Shown: piece after piece, positions 24,013 to 32,114 of the stretch | How positions within the stretch are numbered: the stretch's first letter is position 1 | How the letters are laid out: each line of letters opens with the position of its first letter | Source of the DNA: Belnapia arida | GTDB taxonomy: Bacteria > Pseudomonadota > Alphaproteobacteria > Acetobacterales > Acetobacteraceae | NCBI RefSeq assembly: GCF_016773205.1 | Contig: NZ_JAETWB010000028.1 | Span: forward strand, 1-41,769 | DNA length: 41,769 nucleotides | Direction of reading: 5' to 3' | Program-made: the position numbers and the translations under genes | Notes under the pieces: model-generated | What the model was told of the DNA's origin: nothing | Database searches by the model: none | What the model saw: only the letters and a program-made list of their open reading frames with translations

Positions 24013-25635
24013 TCACTGCTTGGCGATGTACGCGCGCGCAGTTGCAAGCTCCGGTCGCGCGCCATCTTCCGCACGCGCCGCAATCTCGAGGAGGTGGGCG
24101 TAGTGCCGGCGCGCTGCCTGAGCATTACCCGCCATTTCCGCTGCTCGGGCAGCGCCATTGACGGCGCGGAAACGGCGTGGCTCCGTCTCTTGCACCGCCT
24201 CGAACTCGCGCTGTGCCTCAGCGGGACGGTCCACCAGTAGCAGTATTTCGCCGAGCTGCTCGCGCGCAGGCATGAGAGGCCCTGGCGTCACCGGATGCTT
24301 GTCCGTCCGGCTCTCTCGTTCCGCCGCCTCGCGCAACAGGGCTAGGCTCTCTTCGCGCCCACCGCGGGCGAAAGCGACCCAGCCCTCGGCAGCGAGACGC
24401 AAGATCTCCGTCTGCTCTGCCCAGTAGACGTCGCCGCTGTCGCGCAACGCCTTGGCAGCAGCCTTCAGTGCTTCAATGTCGCCGCCGGCGGCGTCCGGAC
24501 GCCCGGTGCGGGCAATGCCCACCGCGCGCGCGAAGTACGTGTTCGCAACCACGAGGGGCGCTGTCTGCCGACCCAGTTCCAAGGCTGCCGCCTCCTCCCA
24601 GGCACCCCGCTCCAACGCGTAGCGCGCCGGCATCACCGTGAGCGCCCAAGCGAATATCGGTGCGGGTGCGTTCCAGCTGGCGAAGCGCGGCAGCTCCGCC
24701 AGCGTGCGACGTGCCGCCTCCAACTGTCCAGTCTGAAGATAGCCATAAAGCATGTAGTCGAGCGCGTGGATCTCGTCGAACGGCGACCGTCGCGCCCGCG
24801 CTGTCTCGGCCGAGCGCCGGTTCGTCTCGATCGAATCCTCCCACCGCCCGACACGAGTAAAGATGTGGGAGGGCATGTGCAGGGCGTGGGGCGCGTCCGC
24901 GGCGAGGCCGGCGTAGCGCTCGGCAGCGGGCAGGCCACGCCGCGCTAGCGCCGGCACGTCGTAAGTGTGGATGAGATAGTGGACTACACCTGGGTGCTGC
25001 GGTTGGCGAGCGGCCTCACACTCCAGGATCTCGGCGGCCTTGAGCTGCCTTGTATATGTCTTGTCGGTCGGCGACGCGGCCATGGCGAGCGCAAGCGCGT
25101 AGTGAATTGCCACCTCTGGGTCGTCCGGAAAGCGTCCGTGCAGCCGTCCCATTGCTTGCTCGTAATGCTCCAAGCGGGCACGGTGCGTCGCCGGGTTCTC
25201 ATCGCCGTAGAGTTCTGACAGGGCGTCGATCAGGCTGGTCTCGCGCTCACTCTTCGCCCCGATGCGCCGCGCCTCTGCCAGCACAGCCCGGCCCTGACGC
25301 AGGTTGGCTGCTGTGGTCACAGTAAAGGGGTTGACCAGCAGCGCCATGGCCTCTCCCCAATAGGACTTGACGCAGCCCGGATCGCGCTTGCGCACAAGCT
25401 GGAAGGCCTCCTGAGCGGCCTGGTACCAAAAGGAGTGCTGCAGCTTCATTGCCGCGTCGAAGGCAACCTGCGCCTCCGGCGTGCAGCTAACCGGGAAATG
25501 CACCTCGCCGAGCGTGGCCGGCGCCGGGGGAGTGCCGCCATGGGTGTGACCGTCGTGGTGGTGTTGCGCCTGGCCGAACGCCGGGCACAACGCGACGCCG
25601 AGGGCAAGCGCCCAGCGGCTGGCGTGGTTCCGCAT
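24013..25635 (-). CDS. Exported tetratricopeptide-repeat protein with His-rich N-terminus
   Basis: 540 residues. Signal peptide at 1-23 (WALALGVALCPAFGQA), then a His-rich patch HHHDGHTHGG that could bind metal. The rest is helical repeats of the TPR type: AAMKLQHSFWYQAAQEAFQLVRKRDPGC, EVAIHYALALAMAA, HIFTRVGRWEDSIETNRRSAE, and C-terminal AREQLGEILLLVDRPAEAQREFEAV. Conserved signatures HYLIHTYD and HALHMPSHIFTRVG are shared by a family of exported TPR proteins of unknown function. Likely periplasmic scaffold; partner unknown. Start has GGGAGGA upstream. Monocistronic, convergent with the element genes. Confidence 0.85.
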   Translation of the reverse strand: MRNHASRWALALGVALCPAFGQAQHHHDGHTHGGTPPAPATLGEVHFPVSCTPEAQVAFDAAMKLQHSFWYQAAQEAFQLVRKRDPGCVKSYWGEAMALLVNPFTVTTAANLRQGRAVLAEARRIGAKSERETSLIDALSELYGDENPATHRARLEHYEQAMGRLHGRFPDDPEVAIHYALALAMAASPTDKTYTRQLKAAEILECEAARQPQHPGVVHYLIHTYDVPALARRGLPAAERYAGLAADAPHALHMPSHIFTRVGRWEDSIETNRRSAETARARRSPFDEIHALDYMLYGYLQTGQLEAARRTLAELPRFASWNAPAPIFAWALTVMPARYALERGAWEEAAALELGRQTAPLVVANTYFARAVGIARTGRPDAAGGDIEALKAAAKALRDSGDVYWAEQTEILRLAAEGWVAFARGGREESLALLREAAERESRTDKHPVTPGPLMPAREQLGEILLLVDRPAEAQREFEAVQETEPRRFRAVNGAARAAEMAGNAQAARRHYAHLLEIAARAEDGARPELATARAYIAKQ

Positions 25636-26097
25636 TGCTTCCTCCCTTGCTGCGGCAGCCTCGAGCGGGCGCCTCCAACGCCGGAGCGTATACAGCCCAT
25701 TGCATCTGCACCAAGGTGAAAGCTACGGCGCCCAGGCCACCCCTATGCATTTGTCTCGTGCGGCTACCATCAAGGTGTTCTAAGGGAGGCTGCCGGACGC
25801 TGCCGCTTGAGCCTTGGCCGCTCCAGATGATCCCCTCATCCGGCGTGGCGGCCCTGGCGGATAGCAATCGAGACCTGCTCCAGCTGCGGCCCATCAGAAC
25901 CGGTCTCGCTTGCTGCATTCGGAAAGGTCTGGATTCCGTTTGCCTCGGCTAGAGGAGTGAAAAGATACAAGGTCTGCTTTTGAAGCAGCTTTCCATTTGG
26001 ATTGGGCAAGTCGCGCGCCTCGCCCGGGGCGGAATGGACCGCTGTCCGTTCGAGTCGCTGCCGCGGAACGCAGAAATTTGGCGATCTCCGTCGACCG
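25636..26097. other. Divergent intergenic region upstream of TPR and methyltransferase genes
   Basis: About 460 bases. It should hold the TPR promoter near 25650-25720. Open frames in it (25635-25952 plus, 25836-26111 minus) show no motifs. The right end abuts the first IS630-like repeat at 26098. Confidence 0.4.
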
Positions 26098-26129
26098 CTA
26101 GTGGATGGCACCTGACGGAAGGTACCGCC
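26098..26129 (+). repeat. IS630-like terminal repeat, copy A
   Basis: CTAGTGGATGGCACCTGACG followed by GAAGGTACCGCC. 30 of 32 bases equal copy B at 27063; copy C at 29439-29458 is the inverse. The CTAG at the edge fits the TA target of the IS630 family. Similarity to copy B continues, less perfectly, through the methyltransferase upstream region and first codons. Confidence 0.7.
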
Positions 26130-26260
26130 CAGGGCTTCCTCAGATCGCTCGCGAAAAGGCGTGCGCGTGTTCCGCGGCGCCCCGCCTAGCCTGGGTCTTG
26201 CAGTCGGACCGCCGAGAGCCTGCCTCCGGCGCGATGCCGCGCTCGGGAGGGAAACGACCG

Positions 26261-27052
26261 ATGCCCGAACTCCAGTTCCACGAGTCCGCCGCGGCCGGGT
26301 ATGACCGCGCGGTCGGGCACATGACCCGGCAACTCATCCCGCCCCTGCTGCGTGCCGCGCGCCTCGCGCCCGGTATGCGCGTCCTCGACATCGCCACTGG
26401 GACCGGCATCGCCGCCGAGGCCGCGGCCAAAGTGGTCGGGCCTTCGGGCCACGTGGTCGCGGCCGACATCTCCCCCGCCATGGTCGAACGGGCGCGCGAG
26501 CGGCTGGGCGGCCTGCCGAACGTCTCCTTCTCCGTCGAGGACGGCCAGCGCCTCACACTCGTGGACGAGAGCTTCGATGCGGTGCTCTGCAACATGGGGC
26601 TGATGTACTTCCCCGACCCCGCACGGGGCCTCGCGGAGTTCCGCCGCGTGCTTCGCCCCGGCGGGCGCGCCGTGGTTTCCAACAACACCACACCCGAGCG
26701 CTCCCTGATTAGCCGCGTCCTTGTCATCATCGGGCGGCACATTCCCTCCAAGGCGGCGGAAGCGGCGCGACTGTTCTCGTTGGGAGAGGAGGAGCGCATC
26801 CGCACGCTCTTCGAGGCGGTGGGTCTTGCGGATATGGAGACCGCGACGGAGACCCTGCACATCGAGTTCCCCTCCTTCGACGCCTACTTCGGCGGGGTCG
26901 AGCAGGGGGCGGGGAACGTCGGGCAGGAGTACATGGCACTGCCGGAACACGTCCGGCGGGCCGTGCGCGAAGAGGCACGGCGCGACGCGGGAGATGTCGG
27001 CGGGCCGATCCAGATCGAGGTGACAGTGCGTTTCGCCAGCGGGCGGCGCTAG
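26261..27052 (+). CDS. Class I SAM-dependent methyltransferase
   Basis: 263 residues, UbiE/Methyltransf_11 type. Motif I VLDIATGTG (41-49), then VVAADISPAMVERAR (acidic end of strand 2), FDAVLCNMGLMYFPDP and LRPGGRAVV. N-terminus MPELQFHESAAAGYDRAVG. Substrate unknown; similar stand-alone enzymes methylate quinones, lipids or small molecules. Start at ATG 26261 after GGGAGGGAAA; the frame is open to 26105 but that part belongs to the repeat region. Flanked by direct IS630-like repeats A and B, whose homology includes its upstream region, so the gene may have travelled with them. Confidence 0.85.
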   Translation: MPELQFHESAAAGYDRAVGHMTRQLIPPLLRAARLAPGMRVLDIATGTGIAAEAAAKVVGPSGHVVAADISPAMVERARERLGGLPNVSFSVEDGQRLTLVDESFDAVLCNMGLMYFPDPARGLAEFRRVLRPGGRAVVSNNTTPERSLISRVLVIIGRHIPSKAAEAARLFSLGEEERIRTLFEAVGLADMETATETLHIEFPSFDAYFGGVEQGAGNVGQEYMALPEHVRRAVREEARRDAGDVGGPIQIEVTVRFASGRR

Positions 27053-27062
27053 TCCAGGTGAT

Positions 27063-27094
27063 CTAGTGGATAGCGCCTGACGGAAGGTACCGCC
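27063..27094 (+). repeat. IS630-like terminal repeat, copy B
   Basis: CTAGTGGATAGCGCCTGACG followed by GAAGGTACCGCC. Its first 20 bases are identical to the inverted copy C at 29439-29458. Read on the minus strand its end gives a GAIH-stop, much like the end of IS630-family transposases, so this looks like the 3' (right) end of such an element. Confidence 0.75.
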
Positions 27095-27225
27095 TGGGGC
27101 TACCCAACGGCTGCTCGCGAGATGGCGTGTGCGTGCCCCGTGGTCACCCGTGTAGCCTAAGCCGTGCGGTCGGATCGCCGAAGGCCCCCTCGGCTGCGGT
27201 GCCGCGCTCGGGAGGAACGTCGTGC

Positions 27226-27312
27226 ATGGCCGAACTCCAGTTCCGCGAGGCCGCCGCTGCCGTGGCCGGCGCGTACGACCGGACCATCGCAAGTAGGGGG
27301 AGGCATGGATGA
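27226..27312 (+). pseudogene. Truncated second methyltransferase start (28 codons), coupled to the nitrilase
   Basis: ATG 27226 after GGGAGGAACG encodes MAELQFREAAAAVAGAYDRT, the same beginning as the methyltransferase at 26261 (MPELQFHESAAAGYDR), then runs out of homology after about 22 residues. Its TGA overlaps the nitrilase ATG (27309) as ATGA. It is a deletion remnant, but may now work as a translated leader for the nitrilase. Confidence 0.7.
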
Positions 27313-28325
27313 CCCGATTCCCGGCCTTCCGCCTCGCCGCCGTCCAGGCAGCCCCGGTCTTCCTCGACCCGGCCGCCTCCACCGAGAAGGCGTGCCGGCT
27401 GATCCGGGAGGCGGCCGCGCGCGGGGCCGCGCTCGCCGCATTCGGCGAGGCGTGGCTGCCGGGCTTCCCGTTCTTCCTCGGCGCGCCGATGGACGAGGCG
27501 TTCTGGCGGGCGAGCGCCGAGTACATCGCCAGCGCCGTCGAGGTCCCCGGCCCGGAGACTGACCGGCTCTGCCGGGCGGCGTGCGAGGCCGGCATCGACG
27601 TCGCCATCGGCGTGGTGGAGCGCGACCCGCGCACGCTCGGCACGGTCTGGTGCACCGCGCTGCTGATCGGCGGGCGCGAGGGCGCCATCATCGGCCGGCA
27701 CCGCAAGCTGAAGCCCACCCACCGCGAGCGGACCATCTGGGGCGACGGGCCCGACGGCTCGGGCCTGCGGGCCCACCAGCGGCCTTACGCGAGGGTGAGC
27801 GCGCTGAGCTGCTACGAGCACATGATGCTACTGCCGGGCTACGCGCTGGTCGCGCAGGGCACGCAGGTCCACGTCGCGGGCTGGCCGGGCTGGGAGCCGG
27901 CGGAGGCGCCGCGCGGGGGCTACCTCTGGCCGCGGCAGACCCTCCTCTCGCGCGCCTTCGCGGCCCAGGGCGCCTGCTACGTTCTATGCGTCGGCGGCCT
28001 GCGGCGGCGCGAGGACGTGCCGGAGCGGTTCCGTGGGCTGTGCGGCCCGGACATGACCGGGGACAGCCTGATCATCGACCCGCGTGGCGAAGTGATCGCC
28101 GGGCCTGCCGAGGGCGAGACCATCCTCGTTGCCGGAGTCTCCCTGGAGGCGGTCGCGGCGGCGAAGGCGGTGTGCGACGTGGCCGGGCACTACGCGCGTC
28201 CGGACGTCTTTGAGGTACGGGTGGATGGCCAGCCGCTCGCGGTGGCATCGGCCGTGACTACGCAAGGCGTGCACCGGCCGGAGGGCATCCGGCCAAACCG
28301 AGACAAGCTACCGGAGCCGATCTAA
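27309..28325 (+). CDS. Nitrilase-family carbon-nitrogen hydrolase
   Basis: 338 residues of the nitrilase superfamily, nitrilase/cyanide-hydratase branch by length and motifs. Catalytic triad: Glu47 in FGEAWLPGFP, Lys of HRKLKPTHRE (about 133-135) and Cys168 in SCYEHMML. GDGPDGSGL and LCGPDMTGDSLIIDPRGEVIAGP also fit. Canonical nitrilases read CWEN after the nucleophile; here it is CYEH, so the substrate range may differ. Converts nitriles to acids and ammonia, or a related amide or cyanide reaction; cytoplasmic. ATG 27309 has AGGGGGAGG 8 bases upstream. Its last bases overlap the end of the convergent transposase relic. Lies inside the IS630-like repeats. Confidence 0.88.
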   Translation: MTRFPAFRLAAVQAAPVFLDPAASTEKACRLIREAAARGAALAAFGEAWLPGFPFFLGAPMDEAFWRASAEYIASAVEVPGPETDRLCRAACEAGIDVAIGVVERDPRTLGTVWCTALLIGGREGAIIGRHRKLKPTHRERTIWGDGPDGSGLRAHQRPYARVSALSCYEHMMLLPGYALVAQGTQVHVAGWPGWEPAEAPRGGYLWPRQTLLSRAFAAQGACYVLCVGGLRRREDVPERFRGLCGPDMTGDSLIIDPRGEVIAGPAEGETILVAGVSLEAVAAAKAVCDVAGHYARPDVFEVRVDGQPLAVASAVTTQGVHRPEGIRPNRDKLPEPI

Positions 28326-29386
28326 CGCCTGGTATCCCCGCTTGGCGACGGCGATGATGGCGTCCGGGTCTTTGGTCCAGCGGAACGGGCGCGGTCTGCG
28401 TTCGCCTCGGCGACGAAGCGGTTGATGGCTTCCTGGAGCGCGACGAGGGAGTGGAACACGCTGCGCCGAAGCCTTCGGCGGGCGAGCTTGGCGAAGAAAC
28501 CCTCGACGGCGTTGAGCTAGGACGCCGAGGTCGGGCTGAAGTGGAACACGAAGCGCGGGTGCCGCCCCAGCCACCGCACGACCTTCGGGTGCTTGTGGGC
28601 GGCGTAGTTGTCGAGGACGACGTGCACCACCTTCCCGGCCGGCACCTCGGCCTCGATGACGTTGAGGAAGCGGATGAACTCCTGGTGCCGGTGGCGCTGC
28701 ATGCAGCGGCCGATGACCGTGCCCTCCAGCACGTCGAGGGCCGCGAACAGCGTGGTGGTGCCGTTCCTGATATAGTCGTGGGTCATGGTGCCGCAGCGTC
28801 CCCTCTTCAGGAGAAGGCCGGGCTGGGTCCGGTCGAGCGCCTGGATTTGGCTCTTCTCGTCCACCGAGAGCACGACGGCATGGGCAGGCGGATCGACGTA
28901 GAGGCCGACGACGTCGCGCAGCTTGGCAGCGAACTGGGGGGCGCTGGAGAGCTTGAAGCGCCGAAAACGGTGGGGCTGGAGCCCGTGCGCGCGTCAGATC
29001 CGCCGGACCGAGCTGGCGCTGATCCCGCTGGCCTCGGCCATGGCCTCTGCCGTCCAGTGGGTGGTCTCGCCCGGCGGGTCGGTCATGGTCAGCACCACCA
29101 CACGCCCGACCACCTCCGGGGCGAGGGGCGGGATGCGCGACGGTCGGGTCTTGTCCCGCAGAAGCCCGTCCACGCCCGCTTGCATGAAGCGTTCTTGGCA
29201 GCGCCAGACGGCGGTCTTGGCCTTGCCGGTGCGGTTCATGATCTCGGTGGTGCCACACCCGTCCGCCGTCAGCAGGATTATGCGGGCGCGCCAGACGTGC
29301 TTCTGCGGGCTGTTCCGGTCCGCCACCACCGCCTCCAGCCGAGCCCAGTCGGCGGCGCCTACCTCAACGACGATGCCTGTGCGCAT
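28308..29386 (-). pseudogene. IS630-family transposase, disrupted
   Basis: Joined frames give a near full IS630 transposase: N-terminal HTH ([39 protein letters not shown]), ETTHWTAEAMAEASGIS, DDE Asp in [16 protein letters not shown], second Asp in [12 protein letters not shown], and Glu in LNAVEGFFAKL. It is broken three times: TGA at 28994-28996 in place of a Trp (RRI-W-RAHG), TAG at 28517-28519 in place of a Trp (TSAS-W-LNAVEG), and a one-base deletion near 28395 that moves the C-terminal RPFRWTKDPDAIIAVAKRGYQALD into another frame. The usual SIH end is replaced by DRLR-stop, indicating that the natural 3' end was lost when joined to the nitrilase. Confidence 0.88.
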
Positions 29387-29438
29387 CGCGCAGACTAGCA
29401 TCAGGGCTGGACCATAGGAATCCCGACCGGGCCTCTTT

Positions 29439-29458
29439 CGTCAGGCGCTATCCACTAG
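29439..29458 (-). repeat. IS630-like terminal repeat, copy C (transposase 5' side)
   Basis: Reverse complement of CTAGTGGATAGCGCCTGACG, 20 of 20 identical to copy B, about 50 bases before the transposase start. This is where the left terminal repeat of an IS630 element belongs. Confidence 0.75.
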
Positions 29459-29598
29459 AGCATCGTCCAACTCGCGCCGGCCCGCCGGCCGCTTTCCCTG
29501 GCGTGGACAACGCGCCCCGCAGGCCGGAACCGGGGCGGAGCTCCGCCGTTGCGGCCGGCAGAGGGCGCTCTAGCAGCACTCCCGGGGAGGAAAGAGCG

Positions 29599-31551
29599 AT
29601 GGCGGGGCAGAGCGGGCATCCCTTGCTCGGCGGAGGCCAGATCACCCGGCGGGACAAGATCGTCACAGCCGAGGAAGCGGTCCGGCTCGTCCGCGACGGT
29701 GCCACTATTGCCACCGGCGGCTTCGTCGGCATCGGCTTCGCCGAAGCCATTGCGGAACAACTAGAACGGCGCTTTCTCGAAGGAGGCCGGCCACGCGACC
29801 TGACGTTGGTCTACGCCGCCGGCCAGGGCAACGGAAAGGACCGCGGACTCAACCATCTCGGCCATGAGGGGCTGGTGCAGCGGGTGATCGGCGGGCACTG
29901 GGGGCTTTGCCCGAAGCTCCAGCGCCTGGCGCTCGAGAACAAGATCGAGGCCTATAACCTGCCCCAGGGGGTGATCTCTCACCTCTTCCGCGACATCGCT
30001 GCCGGCAAACCCGGCACCGTCACGCGCGTGGGCCTCGACACCTTCGTGGACCCACGTCACGGCGGCGGCAAGATCAACGCCCGCACCACCGAGGACCTGA
30101 TCGAGCCCATCACGCTGCGCGGCGAGGAATACCTCTTCTACCGCGCCCTGCCGATTGACGTGGCCATTCTGCGCGGTACCACCGCAGACCCGGACGGCAA
30201 CGTCACCATGGAGCGTGAGGCGCTCGTCCTCGAGGCGCTGGCCATCGCCACGGCGGCACGCAACTCCGGCGGCGTGGTGATCGTGCAGGTGGAGCGCCTA
30301 GCCGAAGCTGGCAGCCTCGACTCCCGCCTAGTGCGCATCCCCGGCACCCTAGTGGACTGCGTCGTGGTGGCCTCGCAGGAAAACCACTGGCAGACTTTCG
30401 CTACGCCCTACAACCCGGCCTTTAGCGGCGAAACGCGGGTGCCCATACGCTCCCTGCCGCCGATGGGGATGGGGCCGCGCAAGATTATCGCCCGCCGCGC
30501 CGCCTTCGAGCTGCGGCCCAACAGCGTCGTCAACCTCGGCATCGGAATGCCCGAGGGCGTGGCCAGCGTCGCCAACGAAGAGCGGATGCTGGAGTACCTG
30601 ACGCTGACCACCGAGCCCGGCACGATTGGCGGGCTGCCGGCCGGCGGGCTGGACTTCGGCGCCGCGAGCAACATCCAGGCCCTGGTGGACCAGCCCGCAC
30701 AGTTCGACTTCTACGACGGCGGCGGTCTCGACGCGGCCTTCCTCGGCATGGCGCAGGTCGACCGCGAGGGGAACGTTAACGTCAGCAAGTTCGGGTCCCG
30801 GCTGGCGGGTGCGGGCGGCTTCATCAACATCAGCCAGAACGCCAAGAAGGTAGTCTTCCTCGGCACTTTCGCGGCGCGAGGTGACCCGAAGTTCGTGGAG
30901 CGGGTCGAGCACCGCACCTTCAGCGGCCGCCTGGCGGCGCAGCGTGGTCAGCCCGTCCTCTACGTCACAGACCGTTGCGTCTTCCGCTTGGCCGCGGGGG
31001 GGCTGGAGCTCGTCGAAGTCGCCCCCGGTCTGGACGTCGAACGCGACATCCTGGCAGAGATGGCCTTCCGGCCGCTGGTCCCGAAGGATCCGGCCCCGAT
31101 GGACTCTCGCATCTTCGCCGAAGGCCCGATGGGCTACCGCGAGGAATGGCTGAGCCTGCCGCTGGAGGCGCGCCTGACCTACGACCCGGCCGAGGCGGTG
31201 TTCTTCATCAACTTCGAGGGCTTCGGCATCCGACGACAGGAGGACATAGACCGCGTCCGACGGGCAGTGGAGGAGCGCTTGGCGCCACTGGGCCGCAAGG
31301 TGCCGGCTATCGTGAACTACGACCACTTCACCATCGCGTCCGAGCTGCTGGACGCCTACACCGACATGGTGGGTGGCTTGATGCGGCAGTTCTATTCCGG
31401 CGTCACCCGCTACACAACGAGCGCCTTCCTGCACCTGAAGCTCGGCGACGCGCTGCGCCGGCGCGACGTGGCGCCGCACATCTACGAGGCGCGCGAGGAG
31501 GCGGAAGGTCATCTGCGCGACCTCGAGCGCGACGGGGGAGGCCGACCGTGA
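29599..31551 (+). CDS. Acyl-CoA:acetate/3-ketoacid CoA transferase (fused alpha-beta)
   Basis: 650 residues with both halves of a family I CoA transferase in one chain (YdiF/propionate CoA-transferase type). First half: [53 protein letters not shown]. Second half: [14 protein letters not shown], then [18 protein letters not shown], where the Glu (about 339) is the likely CoA-thioester-forming residue. Moves CoA between short acyl-CoAs and acids, activating an imported acid. ATG 29599 chosen because GGGGAGGAAAG precedes it and the conserved part begins soon after; the frame is open to 29503. First gene of an operon with the CBS protein and GntP permease. Confidence 0.92.
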   Translation: MAGQSGHPLLGGGQITRRDKIVTAEEAVRLVRDGATIATGGFVGIGFAEAIAEQLERRFLEGGRPRDLTLVYAAGQGNGKDRGLNHLGHEGLVQRVIGGHWGLCPKLQRLALENKIEAYNLPQGVISHLFRDIAAGKPGTVTRVGLDTFVDPRHGGGKINARTTEDLIEPITLRGEEYLFYRALPIDVAILRGTTADPDGNVTMEREALVLEALAIATAARNSGGVVIVQVERLAEAGSLDSRLVRIPGTLVDCVVVASQENHWQTFATPYNPAFSGETRVPIRSLPPMGMGPRKIIARRAAFELRPNSVVNLGIGMPEGVASVANEERMLEYLTLTTEPGTIGGLPAGGLDFGAASNIQALVDQPAQFDFYDGGGLDAAFLGMAQVDREGNVNVSKFGSRLAGAGGFINISQNAKKVVFLGTFAARGDPKFVERVEHRTFSGRLAAQRGQPVLYVTDRCVFRLAAGGLELVEVAPGLDVERDILAEMAFRPLVPKDPAPMDSRIFAEGPMGYREEWLSLPLEARLTYDPAEAVFFINFEGFGIRRQEDIDRVRRAVEERLAPLGRKVPAIVNYDHFTIASELLDAYTDMVGGLMRQFYSGVTRYTTSAFLHLKLGDALRRRDVAPHIYEAREEAEGHLRDLERDGGGRP

Positions 31552-32012
31552 AACGTACCTGGAAAACGGTGGCGGAGCTCCTCGGCCCGCGCCGCGGCAC
31601 CGTGCTCTCCATCCCCGCCGACGCCACCGTGCACGCAGCGCTCGAACGTTTAGCCGAACACGACGTGGGCGTGCTGGTCGTGCTGGACGACGGCAAGCCG
31701 ATCGGGATCTTCTCCGAACGCGACCTCGCGCGGAAGGTGGAGCTGCGCGGCCGGACGGCGAAGGGCACCATGGTGCGGGACGTTATGACCCCGCAGGTGA
31801 TCTACGTCACGCCGGAGCACACGCTCGACCAGTGCATGGTCCTCATGAGGGCGGATCGCGTCCGCCATCTGGTTGTGGTGGAGGATGGGAGGGTCGTGGG
31901 CATGGTGTCCGCCCGCGACATCCTGGTGGACGCGGCCGCGGAGGCCGAGAAGCACATCCGAGGTCTCGAGGCCGACCGACTGGTCATGACGACCAACACC
32001 GGCGCTTATTGA
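31548..32012 (+). CDS. CBS-domain protein
   Basis: 154 residues from GTG 31548, which overlaps the CoA-transferase stop (GTGA) and has GGGGGAGG upstream. Two CBS repeats: [28 protein letters not shown] with [13 protein letters not shown], and [34 protein letters not shown] with [10 protein letters not shown]. Paired CBS domains bind adenine nucleotides or SAM and sense energy state. Coupled translation with the transferase suggests it tunes the acid activation pathway; a regulatory partner is inferred only from position. Confidence 0.9.
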   Translation: MKRTWKTVAELLGPRRGTVLSIPADATVHAALERLAEHDVGVLVVLDDGKPIGIFSERDLARKVELRGRTAKGTMVRDVMTPQVIYVTPEHTLDQCMVLMRADRVRHLVVVEDGRVVGMVSARDILVDAAAEAEKHIRGLEADRLVMTTNTGAY

Positions 32013-32114
32013 TCCCGCGGGGGCTCAGCCTCCGGCGGCCCCGCCGCTCAGAAGCGACATCGCTGCCGGGGATCTCCTCCGGCGGTCTAACCCGACCAGC
32101 ACTGGAGTGGCGGT

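Larger units (their letters stand above)
27063..29458. mobile_element. Putative IS630-derived unit carrying a nitrilase gene
   Basis: A 2.4-kb segment bounded by perfect 20-base inverted repeats, each with CTAG at the outer edge (27063-27082 and 29439-29458). Inside, in order: truncated methyltransferase start, nitrilase (plus) and a decayed IS630 transposase (minus) whose start is next to the right-hand repeat. An ordinary IS630 element is about 1.1 kb, so about 1.2 kb is passenger DNA. Inference from repeat position and gene order; transposition as one unit is not shown, and the transposase is dead, so movement would need help in trans. Confidence 0.5.

Noticed and set aside
26186-27736. 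Very long minus frame over the methyltransferase and nitrilase genes.
   Set aside because: Shadow frame common in GC-rich DNA; both plus-strand genes have full catalytic motifs.
28451-29398. Long plus-strand frame of 315 codons across the IS630 transposase.
   Set aside because: It is the complement of conserved transposase frames and shows no motif of its own.
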